Counted from the first letter of the stretch, positions 1 through 9,264 are shown. The stretch: 64,000 nucleotides of DNA from Taibaiella helva (GCF_003545695.1 NZ_QUZZ01000003.1:496001-560000), one strand, 5' to 3'. Program-made: numbers and translations. Notes: generated by a model not told the origin, from the sequence alone.

Positions 1-1588
1 CCTGGACACAGCAGGTGACAGCCGCCAGCTCTTTCGTTATAACCAGGACAATTATGCGCTGTTCAATTTCAGCAACCACATTGCCGGTACTGGCCTGGAC
101 TATAGTATAGGGCCACGCACGACCATCGGGACCTCGCTGAGCTTCAGCAGCAATAGCTTCGATCCTAAAGCTGATAATGCTTCGCAGGCACTTGACGGCA
201 ACAATAAGGTATTGTATGATTTTAATACGGCCGGCCGGCACAGCAGTTTCTACTATAACTATGCAGCGAACCTCAATCTGCGTCACAGCTTCGACAGCAG
301 CGGAAGAGCATTGAGCATAGATGCCGACTATGCGGCTTTTGACACCAGGAGCAAGCAATTTTTTGTAACTGCTTACCGTAATCCTGACGGTAGTGTTTAC
401 CAGCCCGACTATTACCTGAAAAGCAACCTGGATGGCGTTACCCGGATACAGTCGTTGAAAGCCGACTATGTTCATCCCCTGGATAAGACGCTGCGGCTGG
501 AAGGTGGTCTGAAAGCCAGCTTTGCCCAGGCTGATAATAAGCCGATGTTCTACGAAAAGATCGATGGCGACTATACGCTCGATACGAAAAGGAGCAATCA
601 TTTCCTGTATAAGGAGAACATCAATGCCGCTTATGTCAATGCCGGTAAAGACTGGTCCAAATGGAACATGCAGCTGGGCCTGAGAATGGAAAATACCAAT
701 GCGCAATGGGAGCAGCGCGCCACCGGTCAGCAATACGATACCAGCTATGTTCAGCTGTTTCCCAGCCTAGCGCTGCAGTATCATCTCCATCCCAAACATG
801 ACCTGGGTGTCACTTTCAGCCGCAGGATCGAAAGACCCAATTACCAGCAGCTGAATCCGTTCAAATACTTCATCGATAAAACAACTTACCGTGAAGGTTA
901 TCCCTATCTGCAACCTGCTTCCTTTTATTCGGTCGAGCTGGCGCATACCTTTAATCAGCGTTTCATAACCACCTTTACCTTCGGTGTCAATAAAGGGATC
1001 ATCACGGAAGTGATCCAGCCCAGCGAGAACAAAGATTCTGTTACGGTGCAGACCAATAAGAACCTGAAGCGGATGACCTTTGTGGGGTTGAGCGGAGCTT
1101 ATCCTTTCCAGTTCACACGCTGGTGGAGCAATGTCACCAATGTCAATATTTACTATGCTTTGTACGAAGGCAATATAGCCAATACACCTTTGCGTAACGG
1201 CAGTCCCACCTTCGATCTGAATACCAGCAATACCTTCCTGCTGCCGGGTGATTGCTCAGCCGAGCTGGGATTGTTTTACCAGGCACGTCAGGTATATGGT
1301 TACATGGATGTACAGCCGCTCTGGATGCTGAATGCCGGCATACAAAAACATTTGCTGGATAAAAGGGCGACGATAAAGCTGAATATCCAGGATATCTTCT
1401 TTACCGGCTATCCCAGGGCGACTTCGACCTATACCGGGTACCGCGAGGATTTTGTGGCGGAAAGGGAAATCCGGGTAGCGAACATTGCTTTCATTTACCG
1501 TTTCGGGAAAAATACGGTTTCGCCCATCCGCAAGCGCAGTGGTGGTGCGGAAGAAGAAAAGAACAGGGCCGCCAGCGGCAATTCCTGA
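1..1588 (+). CDS. Outer-membrane beta-barrel protein (TonB-receptor-like, OMP_b-brl_3 type), 5' part outside window
   Basis: The reading frame is open from base 2 to the stop at 1588, so about 528 C-terminal residues are visible and the true start, plug and any carboxypeptidase-like N-terminal domain lie upstream. A TTG at 212 is only an internal codon. The protein is rich in alternating aromatic/polar strands typical of a 22-strand outer-membrane barrel. It ends with an aromatic strand (FIYRFGKN) followed by a charged tail (KRSGGAEEEKNR), a pattern I associate with the OMP_b-brl_3 family common in Bacteroidota. Inferred role: outer-membrane uptake or surface protein; the substrate cannot be read from this portion. 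A terminator hairpin follows at 1635-1659. Confidence 0.8.
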   Translation, partial: LDTAGDSRQLFRYNQDNYALFNFSNHIAGTGLDYSIGPRTTIGTSLSFSSNSFDPKADNASQALDGNNKVLYDFNTAGRHSSFYYNYAANLNLRHSFDSSGRALSIDADYAAFDTRSKQFFVTAYRNPDGSVYQPDYYLKSNLDGVTRIQSLKADYVHPLDKTLRLEGGLKASFAQADNKPMFYEKIDGDYTLDTKRSNHFLYKENINAAYVNAGKDWSKWNMQLGLRMENTNAQWEQRATGQQYDTSYVQLFPSLALQYHLHPKHDLGVTFSRRIERPNYQQLNPFKYFIDKTTYREGYPYLQPASFYSVELAHTFNQRFITTFTFGVNKGIITEVIQPSENKDSVTVQTNKNLKRMTFVGLSGAYPFQFTRWWSNVTNVNIYYALYEGNIANTPLRNGSPTFDLNTSNTFLLPGDCSAELGLFYQARQVYGYMDVQPLWMLNAGIQKHLLDKRATIKLNIQDIFFTGYPRATSTYTGYREDFVAEREIRVANIAFIYRFGKNTVSPIRKRSGGAEEEKNRAASGNS

Positions 1589-1634
1589 AGAGGGTAGTAG
1601 TCCCAGGCAGCAGCCGCATACCGGCTTTTGCCGC

Positions 1635-1660
1635 AGCCGGTGGTCTCACCGGCTTTTTTC
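1635..1660 (+). terminator. Rho-independent terminator after the outer-membrane barrel gene
   Basis: Arms AGCCGGTG and CACCGGCT around a 4-nt loop, followed by a run of T. It lies 47 nt after the stop of the barrel gene. Confidence 0.8.
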
Positions 1661-1783
1661 AGGTATATGATATTCCTGTTTCGGGTAGATTCTTCTTCCG
1701 GAATCACCGTGAACGGGTATTTTGAATTGCGCTTTGTTTTTATACTTTTATATCGAAGCCATTAAACCTGTGCCGCAGCCCGT

Positions 1784-3685
1784 ATGAAAAGACGCCTGCT
1801 CGCCATATTGTTTTTCCTGCCGGTAGCGGCTGCTTTTTCTCAGACCAGGGCGATCGACAGCATACGCCGGGAGATCTGCAGCGCTGCAGATCCTGCCCGG
1901 GAAAAACAGCTGTTGCTGGATGCCCTGCAGCTGCAGCGTTCGCTCAACCTGGACAGTTTGCATCGCTACATTGTTCAGGCTGCTGCGCTTCCTCCTTTTA
2001 CTGCGGAAGCCGCCCTGGCCATCGACCAGGCAAGAGCATATTATTACCTGCGTATGGGTAAGACCGATTCGGCGCAGGTGGTTGTGGCGCAGCGGCTGAA
2101 GGCTGTAGCCGGTCTCCGGGACAAAAGCATAGCCCAATGGCGACGGTACTACCTGCTGCTGCAAGGCGGGATTTATCTGCGCAAGAATGATCACAAGCTG
2201 GCCCTCGATGATTTTTTTACGGTACTTAGCCTGGCGGAAAAGAGCCATGACGCGGCCCTGCAGATCAGGGCGCTCAACGGGATCGGCTGGGTATATATGG
2301 AAATGGTGCAGTACGAAGAAGCGATCAAATGGTTCCGTAAAGCGCTGGATGTGCCGGGACGTTTGCTACGGGAGAATAATTTCTGCCCGGTGTACAGCAA
2401 CCTGGGCTCCTGCTATGGCGCCCTGAAGATAAAGGATTCGGCGCATTACTATATCGAAAAGGCACTGGCTTTCTCCCGGCAATATGAAGACTTTACTTCC
2501 GAAGCCAATTCTCTTGTGATCAAAGCCAATATCGTTCTTGCAGAAGGGCGCTATCCCGAAGCAACGGCGTTGATGAAGCAGACAATTGTGCTGCGGAAAA
2601 TGCTGAAGGACCCTTATTACTTCCTCTCCGATCTCTGTATCCTTTCTAATATCTATGCCAGCATGGGCCGCACGGAGGATGGTTTGGCTGCAGCCGGCGA
2701 GGCGATGGCTATGGCCCGGCAATATCGCATACAGGCTAAGCTGCCGATGATCTATACAGCTTTTGAAGCCAATTATGCCCGCAGAAAAGATTACAAAAGC
2801 CTGGCAAGAACTTACCAGGAGCACATGGCGATAAAGGACTCCGTGTACCGGAAAAACCTGGAGGAAGAACTGGCCGATAGGGAGGCCCGTTATGAGACCG
2901 ACAAAAAGGAAAGAGAGATCGGTCGCCAGAAGCTTGTGATATTGCATCAGCAGGACAGGGCCAAAGTAGCCTTGTTCAGCCTTGCCGGCTTCATGGTGCT
3001 CATTAGCGCCGGTAGTGTTATCTTTTTCCAGCGCAGCAAGGCCAACCAGCAGAAAGAGCGTTTCCGGTCGATGCTGGAGGCGGAGCAGAAGGAGCGTATG
3101 CGCATTGCCCGTGATCTGCACGACAGCATAGGACAAATGCTATCGGTCGTCAAGATGAATGTGTCCAACATCCATCATCATACCCCGCCCGGCGAACAGG
3201 AGCCCACGGCCAATACCCTGGCTATTGTGGACCGAACGATACAGGAGGTCAGGCATATCTCGCATAACCTGATTCCTGAAGAGCTTGACTTCGGCATTGT
3301 GAACGCGCTCGGGGAACTGTGCCGAAAGATCAATGATGCCGGCGATACCCATGTGCAGCTGGATATACCGGAGGAGATGAGCAGGCAGGAATGGGAAAAA
3401 GCCTTCGCCCTTTCCCTTTACCGGATCGTGCAGGAGCTGCTGACCAATATGCTGAAACACGCCAGGGCAAAGCAAATACAAGTACAGCTGCAACCGCGGG
3501 AGGACGGTCTGACATTGGTTGTAGCCGACGATGGCATCGGCTTCGACACCTGTATGCTGGATAGCACAGGCGGCCTGGGCTGGAAGAACATCTGTGCCCG
3601 GGTGCAGCTGCTGAACGGGAAAATGACCGTTCAATCGGAAAAAATAAACGGAACCCAGGTAACGATCGCGATACCCTATGCATAA
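1784..3685 (+). CDS. TPR-containing sensor histidine kinase (NarX/HisKA_3 type)
   Basis: 633 residues. An N-terminal signal peptide (residues 1-20, cleavage after FSQ) leads into a periplasmic region of tetratricopeptide-like helices (about 90-370), then a coiled segment and one transmembrane helix (about 399-420, VALFSLAGFMVLISAG). The cytoplasmic kinase begins with the HisKA_3 dimerisation helix carrying RDLHDSIGQ, with predicted phospho-His446, followed by a HATPase domain with N-box (ELLTNMLKHA) and G-box (DDGIGF, GGLGWKN). This architecture is frequent in Bacteroidota. The stop codon overlaps the start region of the adjacent LuxR-type regulator, so the two form a translationally coupled two-component system. 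The stimulus is unknown. Confidence 0.93.
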   Translation: MKRRLLAILFFLPVAAAFSQTRAIDSIRREICSAADPAREKQLLLDALQLQRSLNLDSLHRYIVQAAALPPFTAEAALAIDQARAYYYLRMGKTDSAQVVVAQRLKAVAGLRDKSIAQWRRYYLLLQGGIYLRKNDHKLALDDFFTVLSLAEKSHDAALQIRALNGIGWVYMEMVQYEEAIKWFRKALDVPGRLLRENNFCPVYSNLGSCYGALKIKDSAHYYIEKALAFSRQYEDFTSEANSLVIKANIVLAEGRYPEATALMKQTIVLRKMLKDPYYFLSDLCILSNIYASMGRTEDGLAAAGEAMAMARQYRIQAKLPMIYTAFEANYARRKDYKSLARTYQEHMAIKDSVYRKNLEEELADREARYETDKKEREIGRQKLVILHQQDRAKVALFSLAGFMVLISAGSVIFFQRSKANQQKERFRSMLEAEQKERMRIARDLHDSIGQMLSVVKMNVSNIHHHTPPGEQEPTANTLAIVDRTIQEVRHISHNLIPEELDFGIVNALGELCRKINDAGDTHVQLDIPEEMSRQEWEKAFALSLYRIVQELLTNMLKHARAKQIQVQLQPREDGLTLVVADDGIGFDTCMLDSTGGLGWKNICARVQLLNGKMTVQSEKINGTQVTIAIPYA

Positions 3686-4334
3686 TGAAATGGAGACAAT
3701 ACCCATACTGATCGCTGACGATCATCAGCTGGTCATCGACGGGCTTAAAAGCATGCTGGCCTCCGAACCTCAGTATCGTATTGAAGCGGAGGCCAACGAT
3801 GGCGGCCAGGCCTGGACCACGATATCGGCCGGGCCGGACCGTTTTCGCCTGCTGATCACCGATATCAGCATGCCCCTGCTTTCGGGTGTGGCGCTTTGCC
3901 GTAAAGTAAAGCAATGCTATCCCGATATCAAGGTGCTGATCTTATCGATGTACAACAGTGTGTCGGTGGTGAAAGAAGCGGTTGCTGCTGAGGCCGACGG
4001 CTACATCCTGAAAAATACTGGTAAGACTGAGCTCCTCACGGCGCTGCATCGTATCTCCGATGGCGGTACCTACTTTACCCAGGATATCCTGTCGATCATT
4101 TACGGACAATACCAAAAGGAAAAGCTGCAGGAGGAAGCGCTGGCGATGCTGTCGCAGCGGGAGCGGGAAATATTGTCGCTTATCGTCAGGGAGTATACCA
4201 GCGAGGAGATCGCCGCGCAATTGTTCATCAGCAAGAAGACTGTGGACAATCACAGGGCGCATCTGCTGGAAAAGACAAACTGTAAATCAACCATCGGACT
4301 GGTGAAGTTTGCCATCAGGAACGGGATCGAATGA
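3678..4334 (+). CDS. LuxR/NarL-family response regulator
   Basis: Up to 218 residues. A receiver domain (ILIADDH acidic pocket, predicted phospho-Asp in LLITDISMP at residue 62 counted from 3678, conserved Lys in YILKN) is followed by a LuxR-type helix-turn-helix (SQREREILSLI ... SKKTVDNHR). ATG 3678 overlaps the kinase stop by 8 nt; ATG 3690, 4 nt after that stop, gives METIPILIADDH and is an equally good start. It is the cognate partner of the upstream histidine kinase and should bind DNA as a phosphorylation-dependent dimer. The regulon is not apparent; the next stretch (4335-4950) has no clear target gene. Confidence 0.93.
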   Translation: MHNEMETIPILIADDHQLVIDGLKSMLASEPQYRIEAEANDGGQAWTTISAGPDRFRLLITDISMPLLSGVALCRKVKQCYPDIKVLILSMYNSVSVVKEAVAAEADGYILKNTGKTELLTALHRISDGGTYFTQDILSIIYGQYQKEKLQEEALAMLSQREREILSLIVREYTSEEIAAQLFISKKTVDNHRAHLLEKTNCKSTIGLVKFAIRNGIE

Positions 4335-4941
4335 GGCCGGGCAGGAAAAACAGCCCGGAATAGGTATATATACCCATAGATTAAAGCAGGAATCCCTATT
4401 GCGCTACATTGTCTTTCTTATCAACTTTGTATTACCTTATTAAACCCCATACCTGCAACATGAAACGAGAAATACAACGGAATACTACCGTTTTGATGCC
4501 GGTAGCCGATCCCTTCCAACACGACCAATTGACTGAATCCCGGTACGGCAACTGCCTGCGGCAGCATTCCGCTGATCTGCCGGCCTTGTCCGATCCTGAA
4601 ACGCGTTACCGGCAGAGGCGTCATTGCTGACACCGCCGCCTGCCTGCTAAACCATAAACAGAAAACCGCAGCTGACGGAACCGGCCAGACTTGGATGCAC
4701 CATAGCCTGAATTCGTTGGACAGCCGGGGCAGTGCCGCACTCACTGCACCCGTACGACGCGGCCAACGCGCCGGTCCGTTCCTGCTTGTTTTTCAATACA
4801 CCTCATTTCTCCAAGCCAGCACTGAACTGACGGCCAGCCCGGTTTTCCCCGTTGCCGGCTGCTGTTGTGGCACAGCGGCCCCTATATGCCCTGCCCTGAA
4901 GACAAATGCAAAAGGGATGGTGTTTCCTCCCTTTTGTATTT
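4335..4941. other. Gene-poor intergenic stretch of about 600 bp
   Basis: No convincing gene. The longest candidate is a 56-codon frame from ATG 4460 to the stop at 4628-4630 (starts MKREIQRNTTVLM, ends in YRQRRHC); it has no recognisable domain, leader motif or clear promoter. Another open frame (4695-5015) runs into the aldehyde dehydrogenase gene out of frame and looks like chance. The stretch could be decayed coding sequence or carry a small RNA; I see no clear hairpin terminator in it. Confidence 0.4.
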
Positions 4942-4949
4942 TATCTTTG
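4942..4949 (+). promoter_or_regulatory. Bacteroidota -7 element before the aldehyde dehydrogenase gene
   Basis: TATCTTTG exactly matches the Bacteroidota sigma-A -7 consensus TAnnTTTG. It ends 1 nt before the tandem ATGATG at 4951/4954, so the message would be leaderless or nearly so, and the longer upstream start at 4906 is unlikely. Confidence 0.5.
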
Positions 4950-4950
4950 T

Positions 4951-6411
4951 ATGATGAAAATAGCAGCACCCAAGCAGATACTGAACTATATCGGCGGCGA
5001 ATTTTGCGATCCTGAAAAAGGGCAGTTCATGGACAACGTCAACCCCGCTACCGGCGAGGTCTACAGCCAAACACCCGACAGCGATGAAGAAGACGTACAA
5101 TTAGCCGTCGATGCTGCGCAAAAGGCCTTTCCCGCCTGGAGCACTTCTACGCCCGAATTCCGCTTTAAAATACTGAACCGCATTGCCGAGCTGATCGAAG
5201 AAAATCTTGAAGATTTTGCTCTTGCTGAAACCAACGATAACGGCAAGCCGCTCTGGCTAAGTAAAAAAGTGGATATTCCCCGGGCTTCTGACAATTTTCG
5301 CTTCTTCGCTACAGGACTGATGCATTTTGCTTCTGAAAGTCACAGCATGCAGGGCAAAGCGATCAACTATACTTTGCGCAATCCTATCGGTGTGGTCGGA
5401 TGCATCTCTCCCTGGAATCTTCCTTTATACTTATTTACCTGGAAAATAGCGCCGGCGCTGGCTGCGGGTAACTGCGTTGTCGCCAAGCCCTCGGAAGTAA
5501 CACCCATGACAGCTTACCTGCTTTGCGAGATCGCGCAGCAGGCCGGCCTGCCCGCGGGCGTGCTCAACATAGTACATGGTGGTGGTCCCCGCTGCGGATC
5601 GGCCATTGTCGCCCACCCGGATATCAAAGCGATCTCTTTTACCGGAAGCACCCGCGCGGGTAAAGACATTGCCGCTACCGCAGCGCCTATGTTCAAGAAG
5701 CTCTCGCTGGAGCTGGGCGGCAAGAATCCCAATATCATCTTTGCCGATTGCGACTGGGATAAGATGATGCGGACCACCCTGCAATCTTCCTTCGCCAACC
5801 AGGGCCAGATATGCCTTTGCGGTAGCCGTATCCTGGTGGAGGAAAGCATTTATGAAAAATTCAAAGCGGAATTTATCGAAAAGGTAAAGGCGCTGCGTCC
5901 CGCAGATCCGCTTAACCCGGAATCGAAGCAGGGCGCCGTGGTCAGCAAGCTGCATTACGACAAAGTGCTGGGCTGCATAGCGCTGGCACGGCAGGAAGGC
6001 GGAACGATATTGCTGGGCGGCAATACCGTTCATCCCGAAGGGCGCTGTGCCAACGGATATTTTATTGAGCCGACCGTTATCGAAGGTATTGGTCCTGACA
6101 GCAGGACCAATATGGAAGAGATCTTTGGCCCGGTAGTGAGCCTCCAGACCTTTAAAACGGAAGAAGAGGCGTTGCGCCTGGCCAATGCCAGCGATTATGG
6201 CCTTGCGGCAACCATCTGGACGGAAAACGTAACCCGCGCTCATCGCATGGCTGCCATGGTGCACAGCGGTATTATATGGGTAAACTGCTGGCTCCTGCGC
6301 GATCTGCGTACACCTTTCGGTGGTTTTAAGAACAGCGGTGTAGGGCGTGAAGGCGGCTGGGAAGCGCTGCGCTTCTTTACCGAGCCCAAGAATGTTTGTA
6401 TCGAGCTTTAA
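4951..6411 (+). CDS. NAD-dependent aldehyde dehydrogenase, ALDH8-like (2-amino/2-hydroxymuconate semialdehyde dehydrogenase type)
   Basis: About 486 residues, usual for the family. Visible motifs are the NAD-binding KPSEVTPM and FTGSTRAGK, the general-base Glu in LELGGKNPN, the catalytic Cys in NQGQICLCGSR, and the C-terminal FGGFKNSGVGREGG. The QICLCGSR context and the late WVNCWLLRDLRTPFGG segment are typical of ALDH8/2-aminomuconate semialdehyde dehydrogenases, which act in tryptophan (kynurenine) or catechol meta-cleavage catabolism. No other kynurenine or meta-cleavage gene is in the window, so the substrate is inferred from motif resemblance only. The frame extends upstream to 4906, but the TATCTTTG element before 4951 supports the start used here. 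Confidence 0.88.
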   Translation: MMKIAAPKQILNYIGGEFCDPEKGQFMDNVNPATGEVYSQTPDSDEEDVQLAVDAAQKAFPAWSTSTPEFRFKILNRIAELIEENLEDFALAETNDNGKPLWLSKKVDIPRASDNFRFFATGLMHFASESHSMQGKAINYTLRNPIGVVGCISPWNLPLYLFTWKIAPALAAGNCVVAKPSEVTPMTAYLLCEIAQQAGLPAGVLNIVHGGGPRCGSAIVAHPDIKAISFTGSTRAGKDIAATAAPMFKKLSLELGGKNPNIIFADCDWDKMMRTTLQSSFANQGQICLCGSRILVEESIYEKFKAEFIEKVKALRPADPLNPESKQGAVVSKLHYDKVLGCIALARQEGGTILLGGNTVHPEGRCANGYFIEPTVIEGIGPDSRTNMEEIFGPVVSLQTFKTEEEALRLANASDYGLAATIWTENVTRAHRMAAMVHSGIIWVNCWLLRDLRTPFGGFKNSGVGREGGWEALRFFTEPKNVCIEL

Positions 6412-6430
6412 GGTTACCGTGTTAAATTAT

Positions 6431-6462
6431 AAATGCTCCGGCGCGATCGCGCCGGAGCATTT
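6431..6462. terminator. Perfect 32-nt palindrome, shared terminator between convergent genes
   Basis: Fully self-complementary (arms AAATGCTCCGGCGCGA and its complement, no spare loop bases), 19 nt after the aldehyde dehydrogenase stop and about 90 nt beyond the stop of the convergent VOC gene. T runs on both sides are short. Probable bidirectional terminator. Confidence 0.7.
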
Positions 6463-6553
6463 TGTATCTTTCAGGATGTCACACTTTGCCGGACAGCATG
6501 CCGGTCGTTTATGCACAAGCGTAAAGGGATTCTTGGCTATCCGCTGCAGGACC

Positions 6554-6940
6554 TCACCTGCACAGGACATTGAATTTATGGCCGTCCGGATCGGCAAAGG
6601 TGAAGCCATAATAGTTTTCCCCGAAAGCTTCCGGCGGGGCGATGATCTGGCCGCCGGCACTTTCTACAGCTTTCGCCCAGCCATCCGCTTCGTCCCGGCT
6701 TTCAGCGGAAAGGGAGAACATCACTTCGCTTGCTTTCTGCGCGTCGGCGATGTCGATCTTCATATTGGCCTGGAGCACTTCTTTCAGGAAAAAGTGAATG
6801 ATGAAATTATTTTCGGCGAAGAAAAAGCTGGTCAGCTCTTTAGAGGCGCCGTTGGATTTAAACCCGAGCTCTGTATAAAACCGGCTAGTTCGCTCCAGGT
6901 CGCTTACGGTCAGGTTGGCCCATATCATTTTTGGTGTCAT
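6554..6940 (-). CDS. VOC (glyoxalase/bleomycin-resistance fold) family protein
   Basis: 128 residues, a single VOC module made of two beta-alpha-beta-beta-beta repeats: N-terminal WANLTVSDLERTSRFYTELGF and C-terminal GENYYGFTFADPDGHKFNVLC. Members bind a divalent metal and act on diverse small molecules or serve as binding proteins. Residues are consistent with the family, but the typical first metal-ligand His/Glu is not obvious, so enzymatic activity is uncertain. It points toward the aldehyde dehydrogenase gene. The specific substrate is unknown. Confidence 0.85.
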   Translation of the reverse strand: MTPKMIWANLTVSDLERTSRFYTELGFKSNGASKELTSFFFAENNFIIHFFLKEVLQANMKIDIADAQKASEVMFSLSAESRDEADGWAKAVESAGGQIIAPPEAFGENYYGFTFADPDGHKFNVLCR

Positions 6941-6997
6941 AATGTTTGCGTTTTAAATTTTTGATTAGCCAATGCTACAGGCATTATTCCTGGCAGG

Positions 6998-7297
6998 TTA
7001 TTCCGCTGCTTTAAAATCCAGTCCGGCTTCCTGTAATGCTTTCTTCAGCGCAGGTATGCTGGCCGGGCCCATGCCGTGCAGCTTCAGGATCTCCTTTTGT
7101 GTATAGGTCGCAAGCTTTTCCGGAGTGTTGATACCGGCATGCTCCAGGGCCCGTCGTGCCGGTGCGCTCAGGAAAGCCAGGAAGCCGTTTTCAGGCTTGC
7201 GTAGCTGCTCGCATAGAGGGCAGGTAGGGCAGTCGCTGCTTTTGTAGTAAACGTGTCCCTGCGGGCAAACACGCTTCGTTCCTTGCTGCGGGCTCAT
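6998..7297 (-). CDS. Small zinc-ribbon plus RNA-polymerase-alpha-CTD-like (helix-hairpin-helix) protein
   Basis: 99 residues. The N-terminal third has a CPQGHVYYKSSDCPTCPLC pattern, likely a Zn ribbon. The C-terminal half (LSAPARRALEHAGI ... LHGMGPASIPALKKALQEAGL) is the helix-hairpin-helix fold of the RNA polymerase alpha C-terminal domain. The start lies 1 nt after the stop of the DinB gene, so the two are co-transcribed and probably coupled. Function is not established; a DNA- or nucleic-acid-binding role is inferred from the fold. Confidence 0.75.
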   Translation of the reverse strand: MSPQQGTKRVCPQGHVYYKSSDCPTCPLCEQLRKPENGFLAFLSAPARRALEHAGINTPEKLATYTQKEILKLHGMGPASIPALKKALQEAGLDFKAAE

Positions 7298-7298
7298 G

Positions 7299-7799
7299 TC
7301 AGGCCTGTTGGTTAATGATATCCCTGATCTGCTCTGTATGCCGCTGGGTATGGAAGAGCACGAAGTTCAGCCACTCCCTGCGGCTAAGGGTACCGAAACC
7401 AGGGAATTCCGACGCGCTGCAGACCAGGTCGAGATCCATCGTGTCTGCCAGGCCTTCAAGCTCTGTACTGATGCCTCTCAGGGTGCCGAGCATTTCTGTC
7501 TTGGGATGCGCCTCTTCGGTAGGCAGGATAAAGTCGGGCGATTGCATCTTAATGCTGCGGTCCAGGAAAAGCTCGCGCAGGGGCTGGATCTGTGCGTCGG
7601 GCGGGCGCTGTGCCGGCTCCGCAGGGCCGCGGAACAAGCCCGTCATGCCTGAAGAGGCTTTGATGATGTGCTCGGCTGCCTGGCCGGCCGACCAGCCCTG
7701 TGCGGGCTTACGGTCGATCTGATCCTGGCTGAGGCTGTCCAGCATGCCGGTAAGCTCATTGAACGTTTTCCTGATCGATTGCTGCAGTAGCGCTTCCAT
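7299..7799 (-). CDS. DinB-like superfamily protein (DUF1572/DinB_2 type)
   Basis: 166 residues from the ATG at 7799 (MEALLQQSIRKTFNELTGML). The frame is open further upstream, but that part is atypical. A four-helix-bundle DinB fold is indicated by the helix with GWSAGQAAEHIIKA and the C-terminal LNFVLFHTQRHTEQIRDI, where two His would be metal ligands; the first ligand His lies in AAEHI. Members include metal-dependent thiol transferases, but most are uncharacterised. First gene of a two-gene unit with the RpoA-CTD-like protein. Confidence 0.8.
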   Translation of the reverse strand: MEALLQQSIRKTFNELTGMLDSLSQDQIDRKPAQGWSAGQAAEHIIKASSGMTGLFRGPAEPAQRPPDAQIQPLRELFLDRSIKMQSPDFILPTEEAHPKTEMLGTLRGISTELEGLADTMDLDLVCSASEFPGFGTLSRREWLNFVLFHTQRHTEQIRDIINQQA

Positions 7800-7997
7800 T
7801 TTGTTGCTGTTTAAAGAATGAATAATGAGCGGCCGTGTCGCGCACCCTATGTTTACGATACAAAGGTGCTTCGTTCTGTCTGGTAAAATAGCGTGGTAAC
7901 CTGACAAAATAAGGGGGCGCTTGCGACAATAAAGAAGCGGCTGCCCTGGAAAACAGGAGCAGCTCCCGATTGTTGTGGTAAAATCATTAAAACCGCA

Positions 7998-9140
7998 TCA
8001 GAGCCGGATCAGCTTCACCTGTTCTGCACCGGAGGCGGTGAGGAGCGACAGGAAGTAAACGCCCGGGGCGATGCCGTTGAGTGGCACCGTATATTCGTTA
8101 TTGCCGTTGATCGATGGAATATTCCCGGACTGCCAGACGGTTGTGCCGTTCACAGTCGTCAATGCCAGCTGCACCATTTTTGCGGCACTGAGCGTATAGC
8201 TCACCTGTACCGAGCTGCCTGCAGCGGGGTTGGGATATACCGTAATATGGGAACTGAAATGGGGATTCCCGGCAGAATCGACAAGCGGTAATTTGCGGGA
8301 ATAGGTACGGGTAAGGAAGGCAAGATGCGACCGGTTAAAGGAGCTGCCATCGCCCTGCTCGGTAATGCCGAAGTCAGCCAGGGCAAATACACCGGCTTTG
8401 AAGGCCACCTCTTCGGCGCTGATGTTGGCCGGCTTGTCAGCAATGCAATAATCCTGATAACCGGTATGCTGCAGCACGGCAAGTGCCGAGCCCGCCTGTG
8501 CCGCGGCCAGGCCGCTGAAGAGATGATCGGGATGATCGGCTGTGTTTACCTGCCTATCATGATCCTGGTAGTTCAGGGTCACATTGGTGTAGCCGGTGGT
8601 TTCTTTCTGCATAATGGCCCTTATGGTTTGCACCAGGTCTTTCCATCCCTCGTAAGTGGTGGAGCTGTCAAGTGCAGTAATACGGTCGATGCGGCCGTCA
8701 TGCAGGTATTCCAGGCTTTGTCCCCTATAGCCCGAGCTGAAGCAGCCGTCGGGCAGCCGCAGGAAATAAGTGCGTACATGCTTATAAGGATAGCAGAGCA
8801 GCTCATGGCCGTTGATGGCGACATGGCGTGTCTTGCAAGCTGAGTCCACTACGGTTTTCATATCTGCGCTGAAGCGGACCGAATTGAGCACGCCTCTTTC
8901 CCTGGAACGCGCAAAACGGAGGTTGGGCCCGGGCCGGTTGCCCGTAGCATCACCGGATGTGGTCAGTATAAAAATCACCCGGTTGCTGGTATCCTGGATA
9001 TCGGTATAGGCGTCATTACCCATGAACAGCTGCCAGTCGTCGGGATGCGCGACCACATAAATAGCGACTTTATTTTGAGCAAAAACAGGGAAGAGCAGGG
9101 AAAGGGCGAAAAGGGTAAGCAGCCAACGGCGCGGACGCAT
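7998..9140 (-). CDS. Secreted PIG-L family deacetylase with T9SS C-terminal sorting domain
   Basis: 380 residues. The signal peptide (1-21, ends FAQ) is followed by a PIG-L/LmbE-type domain: VVAHPDDWQLF carries the first zinc ligands and the general base, and TADHPDHLF carries a later zinc-ligand pair. The last ~80 residues (ITVYPNPAAGSS ... GVYFLSLL...KLIRL) form a type A Por-secretion sorting domain, so the enzyme is exported across the outer membrane by T9SS and cell-anchored or released. PIG-L enzymes de-N-acetylate GlcNAc-type or related substrates; the substrate here is not readable. The gene stands alone, with gaps on both sides. Confidence 0.88.
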   Translation of the reverse strand: MRPRRWLLTLFALSLLFPVFAQNKVAIYVVAHPDDWQLFMGNDAYTDIQDTSNRVIFILTTSGDATGNRPGPNLRFARSRERGVLNSVRFSADMKTVVDSACKTRHVAINGHELLCYPYKHVRTYFLRLPDGCFSSGYRGQSLEYLHDGRIDRITALDSSTTYEGWKDLVQTIRAIMQKETTGYTNVTLNYQDHDRQVNTADHPDHLFSGLAAAQAGSALAVLQHTGYQDYCIADKPANISAEEVAFKAGVFALADFGITEQGDGSSFNRSHLAFLTRTYSRKLPLVDSAGNPHFSSHITVYPNPAAGSSVQVSYTLSAAKMVQLALTTVNGTTVWQSGNIPSINGNNEYTVPLNGIAPGVYFLSLLTASGAEQVKLIRL

Positions 9141-9264
9141 AGAACATTATTTGGACCACAAACGTAATAAAGGAAAAATAAATTGCAAAACACTGCATAT
9201 TAATTTCCCGTAAAGGGGCTGTTATCGCAGGATTTCTCAAAAAAATGGAAAAATGTCCGGAAAA

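Noticed and set aside
4409-4630. Small ORF (73 codons) after the response regulator as a real gene
   Set aside because: No domain, no promoter match and residue use unlike neighbours; left as part of the gap.
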